Made by a program: the position numbers and the translations under genes. From the NCBI RefSeq assembly GCF_040676675.1, contig NZ_JBFAPK010000012.1, positions 115,167-179,166 of the forward strand: 64,000 bases of DNA. Reading direction: 5' to 3'. Numbering within the stretch: the stretch's first letter is position 1; each line of letters begins with the position of its first letter. Positions 8,381-17,220 of this stretch are shown here, in pieces. Origin of the DNA: JBFAPK01 sp040676675. Its GTDB lineage: Bacteria; Actinomycetota; Actinomycetes; Mycobacteriales; Micromonosporaceae. Below the pieces are notes generated by a model. The model did not search any database, was not told the DNA's origin, and saw nothing but the letters and a program-made list of their open reading frames with translations.

Positions 8381-9112
8381 ATGCATTGGACGACTGATCC
8401 AAGCTCTCCTAGCTTCAGTAGCGTGGTAGCAACGACGACACGCGCCCCGATCCGCAGCTCGGTGGCGCTCAAGGCCGTGATGGCCGTGACGGGCATCCTG
8501 CTGGTGCTCTTCCTCATCGCGCACATGCTCGGCAACCTGAAGATCTTCGCCGGGGGCGGCTCCTTCAACCACTACGCCCACTGGCTGCGCGAGATCGGCG
8601 CCCCGGTGCTGCCCGGGACCTGGTACCTCTGGATCCAGCGCTCGGTGCTCGGCATCGCCCTGGTCGCCCACATCTGGGCGGCCACCGTGCTCGCCCTGCG
8701 CGCCCGGTCGGCCCGTCCGGTGCGCTACGCCCACCACCGCCCGGTGCAGGGCAGCTACGCGGCCCGCACCATGCGCTGGGGCGGGGTGATCATCCTGCTC
8801 TTCGTCATCTACCACCTGCTGGACCTCACCGCCGGGACGCTCAACCCCGTCGGTGACCGCCACGACCCGTACGGCAACGTGGTCGCGGACTTCGCGCCCG
8901 ACCACTGGTACGCGACCCTCGCCTACACCCTCGCGATCATCGCGCTCGGCTTCCACCTGCGCCACGGCGTCTTCAGCGCCCTGCGCAGCCTGGGCCAGCA
9001 GACCCCGCGCGGCGAACGCCGGGCCCGCGCGGCGGCCCTGGCCTTCGCCATCGCCCTCTGCGCCGGCTACCTGGTGGTCCCGTTCGCCGTGCTGACCGGA
9101 CTGATTGGTTGA
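8381..9112 (+). CDS. sdhC: Succinate dehydrogenase cytochrome b subunit
   Basis: A 243-residue membrane anchor of menaquinone-linked succinate dehydrogenase (b558 type). About five transmembrane helices are visible, with GILLVLFLIAHMLGNL, WAATVLAL, GVIILLFVIYHLLDL and the final ALAFAIALCAGYLVV; the helix histidines (in AHMLGN, YAHW, VYHLL-like and FHLRHG contexts) are candidate haem ligands. ATG 8381 has an AAGG five bases upstream; GTG 8423, giving VATTTRAP, is an alternative nearer the conserved region. It overlaps the sdhA start region by a few bases. Confidence 0.9.
   Translation: MHWTTDPSSPSFSSVVATTTRAPIRSSVALKAVMAVTGILLVLFLIAHMLGNLKIFAGGGSFNHYAHWLREIGAPVLPGTWYLWIQRSVLGIALVAHIWAATVLALRARSARPVRYAHHRPVQGSYAARTMRWGGVIILLFVIYHLLDLTAGTLNPVGDRHDPYGNVVADFAPDHWYATLAYTLAIIALGFHLRHGVFSALRSLGQQTPRGERRARAAALAFAIALCAGYLVVPFAVLTGLIG
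8401..8415. promoter_or_regulatory. Second inverted repeat, possible LysR activation half-site
   Basis: AAGCT at 8401-8405 and AGCTT at 8411-8415 flank 5 bases and reuse the arm sequence of the LysR box 36 bp upstream. It would be a second contact site; if sdhC starts at the ATG at 8381 it lies inside the gene. Confidence 0.5.
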
Positions 9113-9114
9113 TC

Positions 9115-11037
<1,923 letters not shown>

Positions 11038-11052
<15 letters not shown>

Positions 11053-11075
11053 CGTCCCACCGGAGCCACAAGTGA
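11038..11075. repeat. Duplicated sdhA end forming the sdhB start
   Basis: CGGAGCTACAAGTGA (11038-11052, the last sdhA codons and stop) recurs as CGGAGCCACAAGTGA at 11061-11075, 23 bp later with one change. The second copy supplies both the GGAG ribosome site and the GTG start of sdhB. Confidence 0.8.
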
Positions 11076-11833
11076 ATCTCACCCTGCGCATCTGGCGCCA
11101 GACCGACCGGACAGATCGCGGTCGGATGGTGTCGTACCAGGTCACGGACATCTCCCCGGACATGTCCTTCCTGGAGATGCTCGACGTACTGAACGAGAAG
11201 CTCACCCTCGACGGCGAGGAGCCGGTCGCCTTCGACCACGACTGCCGCGAGGGGATCTGCGGCGCCTGCGGCATGGTCATCAACGGCGTGGCGCACGGCC
11301 CCGAGCGGGCGACCACCACCTGCCAGCTGCACATGCGGCACTTCTCCGACGGCGACACGATCGACATCGAGCCGTGGCGCGCCCGCGCCTTCCCGGTGAT
11401 CAAGGACCTCGTCGTCGACCGCAGCGCCCTGGACACCATCATCGCGGCGGGCGGGTACATCACCGCGCCGACCGGCAGCGCCCCCGAGGCGCACTCCGTA
11501 CCGGTGGCGAAGGCCAACGCGGACGCCGCGTTCGAGTCCGCCGCCTGCATCGGCTGCGGCGCCTGCGTGGCGGCCTGCCCGAACGGGTCCGCCATGCTCT
11601 TCACGGCCGCGAAGGTGACCCACCTCGGGCTGCTGCCGCAGGGCCAGCCCGAGCGGTACACCCGGGTGATCGGAATGGTCGACGCGCACGACGAGGCGGG
11701 GTTCGGCGGCTGCACCAACGCCGGCGAGTGCACCGCGGTCTGCCCGAAGGGTATCCCGCTGACCTCGATCGGTCGGCTCAACCGCGACTACCTGAAGGCG
11801 TCCCGGCGTCGCGGTGACACGCCCGGCACCTGA
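11072..11833 (+). CDS. sdhB: Succinate dehydrogenase iron-sulfur subunit
   Basis: A 253-residue electron-transfer subunit linking the flavoprotein to the cytochrome anchor. The plant-type 2Fe-2S motif CREGICGACGM is near residue 61 with the distal Cys in TTCQLHM; the C-terminal ferredoxin domain shows CIGCGACVAACPN and CTNAGECTAVCPKG for the 4Fe-4S and 3Fe-4S clusters. Start is GTG with GGAG seven bases before it. It is the last gene of sdhCAB; a perfect hairpin lies at 11957-11980. Confidence 0.95.
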   Translation: MNLTLRIWRQTDRTDRGRMVSYQVTDISPDMSFLEMLDVLNEKLTLDGEEPVAFDHDCREGICGACGMVINGVAHGPERATTTCQLHMRHFSDGDTIDIEPWRARAFPVIKDLVVDRSALDTIIAAGGYITAPTGSAPEAHSVPVAKANADAAFESAACIGCGACVAACPNGSAMLFTAAKVTHLGLLPQGQPERYTRVIGMVDAHDEAGFGGCTNAGECTAVCPKGIPLTSIGRLNRDYLKASRRRGDTPGT

Positions 11834-12216
11834 GCGGGTGTTCGAGACCGGCCGCCGCCGCGCGGGGCGGCACAGCGGGGCGACGCACCGGACGACCGCC
11901 GACCGGCCGCCGCTTCGCGGGGTGGTGCCGGGTGGGCGCCGTGACCCGCACGCGCCAGGGTGGCGCGATTGCGCCACCCTCGGCCGGGTCGGCGGCGACG
12001 CCGGACGGCCCGTCCCCGCCGGCACCGCCGGATCGCGGCCTGCCCGGACGGCCCGCGACGCGCACCGTCCAGGCTGGCGCATATCGACCACGTTGGCCGC
12101 TTCTACCCATCCCCTCCCCCACCGGATTCACCTATCGTTACCCGGTCCATGCCTTGTCCCGCCGAGCATGTGGCACCGACCGGCGGGACACGGCCTGCCG
12201 GATTGGGGAGAGACGA
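11834..12216. other. Gene-free stretch between sdhB and the serine hydrolase
   Basis: These 383 bases contain the sdh terminator hairpin. The part after about 12080 is less GC-rich (runs such as CACCTATCG near 12130) and probably holds the promoter of the next gene. Open frames across it lack coding character. Confidence 0.6.
11957..11980 (+). terminator. sdhCAB terminator hairpin
   Basis: AGGGTGGCGC at 11957-11966 pairs perfectly with GCGCCACCCT at 11971-11980; the loop is GATT. Confidence 0.75.
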
Positions 12217-13245
12217 GTGGCGAACACGGTGAATCGCAGGACGGCGCTTGGGCTGGGTACGGCGGTGACAGCCGGCGCGGTACTCGGTACGAGCGCCAGA
12301 GCCTCCGCGGCGGTGCCGGTGAGTGACAGCGCCGACGCCTCGGCCGCCGGGCAGGAGCTGGCCGACCGGATCGCGGCGATCTACCAGTACGAGGCGGCCT
12401 CCGCCGGCGGGCGCTGGCTGTCGTACATCAGCGTCAACGACGCGAGCGGCGCGGCGGTACCGGCCGTCGAGGTGAACCCGGACACCACGGTCGAGGCGTA
12501 CAGCGTCAACAAGATCGCGGTCGCCACCGCGGTGCTCGACAAGGTCGACCGGGGTCAGCTCCGCCTCGACCAGCGGGTCGACGTGACCGACGCGATCGTC
12601 ATCCCGGGCGGCGACGGGATCTTCAGCCTCGACGGGGCGTACCCCAGCTCGGTGACGCTCGGGCACGCGCTCGCCGCGCTGCTGACCGTCTCCGACGACA
12701 CCGCGGTACGGCTCTGCGGGCTGGTCTGCCCGGCCGCCGAGCTCAACGCGATCCTGGTCTCGAAGGGCTTCCCGAAGACCCAGGTCGAGCCGGTGGCCAA
12801 CCCGAACCGCTTCTTCCTCGGCACCACCACCCCGCGTGACACGCACAACCTGCTGCGCGCCCTGGTCGGCGGCACCCTGCTCAGCGCCGGCTCCACCGCG
12901 TTCCTGCTGAACACGCTCCGCTCGCCGATCGCCTTCACCGACGGCATCCGGCGCAACATGTCCTCGGCGGACCGGGCCCGGATCGCGACCAAGGCCGGCT
13001 GGTTCGCCGACGGGCGCAACGAGGCGGGGATCATCTTCGACGCGGCCGGCGCGCCGGTGCTGACGTACGCGATGTTCGCCGACGGCCAGGCCGACGCGGA
13101 CAACTTCGGCGCCACCCACCCGGCCGTGCAGGCCCGCGCCGACATGGGTCCCCGGTTCCTGAAGGCGCTGGCCGGGGCCCCAGAGCCGCGCACCGGGTCG
13201 CCGCGACGCCCGCGCCCGCTCTACCACCCCAGCAACGGCGGCTGA
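12217..13245 (+). CDS. Secreted class A beta-lactamase-like serine hydrolase
   Basis: The 342-residue product has a twin-arginine signal (NRRTALGLG, then Ala-rich core to ASAA). Class A active-site elements are in order: S96-V-N-K99 (SxxK), S159-D-D161 in place of SDN, E191-x-x-x-N195 (EPVAN, the omega-loop Glu), and K259-A-G261 in place of KTG. So the fold and nucleophile are complete, while SDN and KTG are altered; it may be a penicillin-interacting hydrolase or a weak beta-lactamase. The GTG start has GGGGAG seven bases upstream. It is a single gene, ending before a long palindrome. Confidence 0.85.
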   Translation: MANTVNRRTALGLGTAVTAGAVLGTSARASAAVPVSDSADASAAGQELADRIAAIYQYEAASAGGRWLSYISVNDASGAAVPAVEVNPDTTVEAYSVNKIAVATAVLDKVDRGQLRLDQRVDVTDAIVIPGGDGIFSLDGAYPSSVTLGHALAALLTVSDDTAVRLCGLVCPAAELNAILVSKGFPKTQVEPVANPNRFFLGTTTPRDTHNLLRALVGGTLLSAGSTAFLLNTLRSPIAFTDGIRRNMSSADRARIATKAGWFADGRNEAGIIFDAAGAPVLTYAMFADGQADADNFGATHPAVQARADMGPRFLKALAGAPEPRTGSPRRPRPLYHPSNGG

Positions 13246-13270
13246 CCCCGTCGATCCGGGACCCGCTCCC

Positions 13271-13334
13271 CGTCGATCTAGGGCAAATCCCTGCTAGTGA
13301 ATCTCTAATCACCACGATTTGCCCTAGATCGACG
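13271..13334. terminator. 18-bp palindrome after the serine hydrolase, family with 44431
   Basis: CGTCGATCTAGGGCAAAT at 13271-13288 is matched perfectly by its reverse complement at 13317-13334, around a 28-base loop. The GTCGATCTAGGGCA core recurs in the palindrome at 44431-44488. Confidence 0.75.
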
Positions 13335-13396
13335 AGTCCGGCCACTCCTCGGCGCCCCGGGGAAATGATCTACTGTGGGCGTCGAGGAGGTGCCGG

Positions 13397-14533
13397 ATGG
13401 GGGCGGGTCGACGGCGGCGGTCCGGCATCGGGCGCGGGGTCGGGCTGGCGGCGCTCGGCGCCCTGGTCGCGGGCGCGTGGGCGGTCCGCGGCGTACCGGC
13501 CGCGCTGGGCGGGCGGGCCGCCGGCGACCGGGCCGACCGGATACAGCGCTCCCCGCAGTTCCGCGCGGGTGTCTTCCGCAACCCGGTGACCAGCCGGATC
13601 GCGCTTCCCGAGGCGGGTCGCGACGCGCTGCGCGAACTGCTCTTCGGCGGCGAGCGGCGCCGGCCGGCGGGTCCCGTCCCGCTGGTGGCCGCCGCACCGG
13701 CCGCGCCGGCCACGGCACCGCCCGACGAACTCAACATCATCTGGTACGGGCACGCCTCCGCGCTGATCGAGATCGAGGGGCGGCGGGTGCTCGTCGACCC
13801 GATCTGGAGCGACCGCTGTTCGCCGGCGGCCCGGATCGGTCCGCGCCGGCTGCACCCGCCACCGGTACCGCTGGAGCGGCTGCCGCCGGTGGACGCGGTG
13901 CTGATCTCCCACGACCACTACGACCACCTCGACATGGCGACGGTACGGGCGCTGGCCCGCGCCGGCACGGCACCGTTCCTGGTCCCCCTCGGCGTCGGCG
14001 CGCACCTGGAGCGCTGGGGCGTACCCGCGGCGCGGGTGGTCGAGCTCGACTGGACCGAGAGCGTCGCGCTGGCCGGGCTGACGATCACGGCGACCGCGGC
14101 GTACCACTTCTCCGGGCGCGGCCTGGCCCGGGACCGTACGCTCTGGGGCTCCTGGGTCGTCGCCGGCGCGCGCCGGCGGGTCTTCTACAGCGGCGACTCC
14201 GGCTACTTCGAGGGGTACGCGGAGATCGGCGCCGGGTACGGGCCCTTCGACGCCGCACTGGTGCAGGTCGGCGCGTACGACCCGGCCTGGCCGAACATGC
14301 ACATGTTCCCGGAGGAGGCGGTCGCCGCCCACCGGGAGCTGCGCGGGGGGCTGCTCGTTCCCATGCACTGGGGCACGTTCAACCTGGCCCGGCACGCCTG
14401 GTCCGACCCGGTGGAGCGGCTCTGGCGGGAGGCGCAGGCCCGGGGCGTGTCGCTGGCGGTGCCCCGCCCCGGCGAGCGGGTACGGGTGGACGACCCGCCG
14501 CCCGTCGACGGCTGGTGGCGGAGCGTCGCCTGA
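13397..14533 (+). CDS. Membrane-anchored metallo-beta-lactamase-fold hydrolase (NAPE-PLD/UlaG-like)
   Basis: A 378-residue protein with an N-terminal hydrophobic segment after MGAGRRRRSGIGRG, likely a signal anchor. The metal-binding motif SHDHYDHLD is near residue 175, followed by the bridging aspartate in FYSGDSGYF and the C-terminal histidine in VPMHWGTFNL. The WYGHASALIEIEG entry is typical of N-acylphosphatidylethanolamine phospholipase D-like and L-ascorbate-6-phosphate lactonase-like enzymes. Substrate unknown, perhaps a lipid. The ATG has GAGGAGG six bases upstream. Confidence 0.85.
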   Translation: MGAGRRRRSGIGRGVGLAALGALVAGAWAVRGVPAALGGRAAGDRADRIQRSPQFRAGVFRNPVTSRIALPEAGRDALRELLFGGERRRPAGPVPLVAAAPAAPATAPPDELNIIWYGHASALIEIEGRRVLVDPIWSDRCSPAARIGPRRLHPPPVPLERLPPVDAVLISHDHYDHLDMATVRALARAGTAPFLVPLGVGAHLERWGVPAARVVELDWTESVALAGLTITATAAYHFSGRGLARDRTLWGSWVVAGARRRVFYSGDSGYFEGYAEIGAGYGPFDAALVQVGAYDPAWPNMHMFPEEAVAAHRELRGGLLVPMHWGTFNLARHAWSDPVERLWREAQARGVSLAVPRPGERVRVDDPPPVDGWWRSVA

Positions 14534-14548
14534 CCGCCGATCCACCCT

Positions 14549-14630
14549 CCCTGTAGATCATGGACTTGTGGCGGGGACAAAACCCCATATAGGGGCTCTC
14601 TTGTCGACCACAACTCCATGATCGACAGGG
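14549..14630. terminator. Long nested palindrome between convergent genes
   Basis: Arms of 23 bp at 14549-14571 and 14608-14630 differ at two positions. The 36-base loop holds inner complementary GACAA/TTGTC and CCCC/GGGG pairs. It shares the style GTCGATCATGGA with other palindromes in this window and should stop both the hydrolase and dgt transcripts. Confidence 0.75.
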
Positions 14631-14644
14631 AAAGGGGCCCGGGG

Positions 14645-16156
14645 TCAGAGGACGAACGCGTCGGTCCAGAGCTGGCCCGAGCGGCCGGAGAGGGCGTCGA
14701 GCAGGGCCACCGCCTGACCGTCGGTGAGCGCCGCGACGAAGTCGACGATGGCCCGCCCCCGCGCCCGGGCGTCCCGCTCCGGCGTACGCGGGTGCAGCTC
14801 CGCCTCGGCCAGCTCGACCAGGTCGTGCAGGCGCTGCGGCAACCGCGCCTCCTCGGTCGGGTCGAGCAGCCATTCGAGCAGCGCCTCCACCAGGGTGGCC
14901 AGCGCCCGCGCCTGCCCGCGCTGGTGCAGGGCCAGGTCCGGGCGGGCCAGCACGAACCGGTGGTGCACGAGCTTGAGCACCTGCACCTCGTGCCACTGGG
15001 CGACGCCGAGCAGGACGTGGCCGGAGCGTACCGTCGGCTGCGGCTCCACCGTGATCGCCTCGACGAACCGGCGGGTCCACCGGGCGGAGAAGCCCGCCAC
15101 CCGCTGCTCGGACTCGATCGAGCCGTCGAAGGGCGCGGCGAGCAGCCCGTCGACCAGTTCCACGCGGACGTGCTCGACGGCGGCGGCGAAGGCGTCGTCG
15201 TCGCTGATCCAGCCGTCCTTGCGGTGCAGCTGCCGGCGCAGCCGCTCGATCGAGGCGCCGGGCCGGCGTGGCGCCTCGCGCAGCGCCGGTTCGGTGAGCC
15301 GCTGGAACAGGCCTCGTTCGCGCTGCCAGGCGAGCAGTTCGGCGCCGACGGCCCCCTGTTGCAGCACGCCGACCCGGTGGAAGTCCTCCAGGTCGTGGAT
15401 GGCGTACGCGATGTCGTCGGCGGTATCCATGATCGAAGCCTCGACCGTCTGCTGCCAGTCGGTGATCCGCCCGGCGAACGGCTCCCGGGCCTGCCGCAGG
15501 TCCGCCTCCTCGGTGCCGTACGCGCCGAACTTGGCCGCGCCGCTGCCCGGCTCGTCCGGCGGCGGCGTGGCGCCCCGGGGCGGCGGGTCGAACCGGCTCG
15601 GGTGCGGGTCGGGGTAGCCGGACCGGGTCCACGGGTACTTGAGCATCGCGGCGCGGACGGCGGCGGTCAGGTCCAGACCGATGGTGGCCGCGCCGCGGAT
15701 CTCGGTGCTGGTGACGATCCGGTACGACTGCGCGTTGCCCTCGAATCCGTCCGGCAGGCCGAGGCGCTGGCGGGCGAGCCGGTCGAGCACGTACTCGCCG
15801 AGGTGGCCGAAGGGCGGGTGCCCGAGGTCGTGGGCGAGCGCCGCCGCCTCCACCACGTCCGGGTCGCAGCCGCCGAGCTTCTCCAGCAGGTCGCGGTACC
15901 GCTCGTCGCCGGCGAGCCGCTCAGCGACCGCGCGCCCGACCTGGGCGACCTTCAGGCTGTGGGTCAGCCGGTTGTGCACCAGCAGCCCCGACCCGCCCGG
16001 GCTGATCACCTGGGTGACCCCGGCCAGGCGGGCGAAGAAGGGTGAACCGACGATCCGGTCCCGGTCGGCCCGGTACGGGCTCGCGGCGAGATCGTCGAGC
16101 GTCCCGGTACGGCTGCCGAAGCGCCGCCGGGACCGCGGGTCGGCCGGCTTTTCCAT
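14645..16156 (-). CDS. dgt: Deoxyguanosinetriphosphate triphosphohydrolase-like protein
   Basis: A 503-residue HD-domain enzyme that removes triphosphate from dGTP or other dNTPs. Metal ligands are visible in NRLTHSLKV (H), AALAHDLGHPPFGH (HD) and the later SIMDTADDIAYAIHD (D). The start METEKPAD-like MEKPADPRSRRRFG was chosen because the longer open frame upstream (to 16348) has a TTG start and no family similarity. The internal region rich in Pro (SRFDPPPRGATPPPDEPG) is typical of actinobacterial members. It is divergent from the GPP34 gene. Confidence 0.9.
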   Translation of the reverse strand: MEKPADPRSRRRFGSRTGTLDDLAASPYRADRDRIVGSPFFARLAGVTQVISPGGSGLLVHNRLTHSLKVAQVGRAVAERLAGDERYRDLLEKLGGCDPDVVEAAALAHDLGHPPFGHLGEYVLDRLARQRLGLPDGFEGNAQSYRIVTSTEIRGAATIGLDLTAAVRAAMLKYPWTRSGYPDPHPSRFDPPPRGATPPPDEPGSGAAKFGAYGTEEADLRQAREPFAGRITDWQQTVEASIMDTADDIAYAIHDLEDFHRVGVLQQGAVGAELLAWQRERGLFQRLTEPALREAPRRPGASIERLRRQLHRKDGWISDDDAFAAAVEHVRVELVDGLLAAPFDGSIESEQRVAGFSARWTRRFVEAITVEPQPTVRSGHVLLGVAQWHEVQVLKLVHHRFVLARPDLALHQRGQARALATLVEALLEWLLDPTEEARLPQRLHDLVELAEAELHPRTPERDARARGRAIVDFVAALTDGQAVALLDALSGRSGQLWTDAFVL

Positions 16157-16370
16157 GATCCTGACGCTATCGCAGCCGTGCGCCGCCTTTCCACTGGTTG
16201 GAAGGCATGTCGGCGGATCTTGAGGGTTCCGCCGGGGCCCGGCGCGGCCGGTCCAAATCGGACCCCTCGGTACGCTGCGGGTTGAGCAGCGCGTGTTGTT
16301 GCCGTACCGTCCTGCGACGACACGAGATGCGACCGACCAGTCACGCAACCGGCCGGGGCGAGGATGACCG

Positions 16371-17027
16371 ATGCAGAATCACCAGAGCGGCACCGCGGAG
16401 CGGCTCGCTGACGAGCTGTTCCTCATCGGACACGACGACTTCACGGGGAAGCCTCTCGCGCCCGGGAACCTGATCGACGCCGCGCTGGCCGGCGCGGTCC
16501 TCGGCGAACTCGCCTTCGCCGGCCGGATCAACATCGATCGCGGTGAGGTCTACGTCACCGACGACCGCCCCTGGCACGAGCCCGTGACCGACCTGGCGCT
16601 CGCCGAGATCGTGCGGCGGGGCAACGGGTACGCGGCGCGGGCCTGGCTGGAGTTCATGCGCCCGCACGTCCGGGAGCACGTCGGCGACCGGTTGGTCAAC
16701 GGCGGCGTGGTGCTGCGGGAGACGAGCCGCGGCCTGAGCCTGCGCTCGACCGTACGCTGGCCCGGGGTGGACCCGAACGTGGTGGCCCGGCCCCGGGTGC
16801 GGCTCGCGGCCGTCCTGCAACGCTCGGAGGAGCCGCTCGACGTGCGGACCGCCACCCTGGCGTCCCTGGTACGCGCCGGCGGCCTCACCAAGATCCTCGG
16901 GCTGGAGGACCGGTCGGCCGTGGAGCGGATCGTGGCCGCCCGGCGCCTGCTGCCGCCGAGCCTCGCCGATCTGCTCACCGCCGTCGACGCGACCATCAGC
17001 GGCGGTCCGTCGCTGGCCCGCCGGTAG
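16371..17027 (+). CDS. GPP34 (GOLPH3/VPS74) family phosphoprotein
   Basis: This 218-residue cytoplasmic protein has the GPP34 entry LADELFLIGHDDFTGKPL at about 11-28 and the following helical repeats (DAALAGAVLGELAFAGRI). Eukaryotic relatives bind phosphatidylinositol-4-phosphate at the Golgi; the role in actinobacteria is unknown, though membrane or developmental association is often assumed. Length is normal. It stands alone between dgt and a tandem repeat. Confidence 0.88.
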   Translation: MQNHQSGTAERLADELFLIGHDDFTGKPLAPGNLIDAALAGAVLGELAFAGRINIDRGEVYVTDDRPWHEPVTDLALAEIVRRGNGYAARAWLEFMRPHVREHVGDRLVNGGVVLRETSRGLSLRSTVRWPGVDPNVVARPRVRLAAVLQRSEEPLDVRTATLASLVRAGGLTKILGLEDRSAVERIVAARRLLPPSLADLLTAVDATISGGPSLARR

Positions 17028-17040
17028 CGCCCCCTCGCCG

Positions 17041-17162
17041 GGCGGAATCGGCGGCGGGCCGGCGCGACGCGCGACAGGCCCGGCGGGATCGGCGGCGGGC
17101 CGGCGCGAGGCGCGACAGGCCCGGCGGAATCGGCGGGGTCGGCGGCGGGCCGGCGCGACGCG
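17041..17162. repeat. 41-bp tandem repeat, about 3 copies
   Basis: Units begin at 17041, 17082 and 17123, each starting GGCGGRATCGGCGG and containing GGGCCGGCGCGA; the third has a small internal change. It fills the space between the GPP34 gene and tex. Confidence 0.85.
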
Positions 17163-17220
17163 GAGCGGGTCGGGCGGGCAGAATGCATGCCGAACCTCAC
17201 CCAGAAGGCGGATCAGGATC

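Noticed and set aside
9109..9114. TTG as the sdhA start
   Set aside because: ATG at 9115 is two codons later, outside the sdhC reading frame and the usual family start.
17041..17162. Possible CRISPR-like array
   Set aside because: Units are directly tandem with no spacers, so it is a plain minisatellite.
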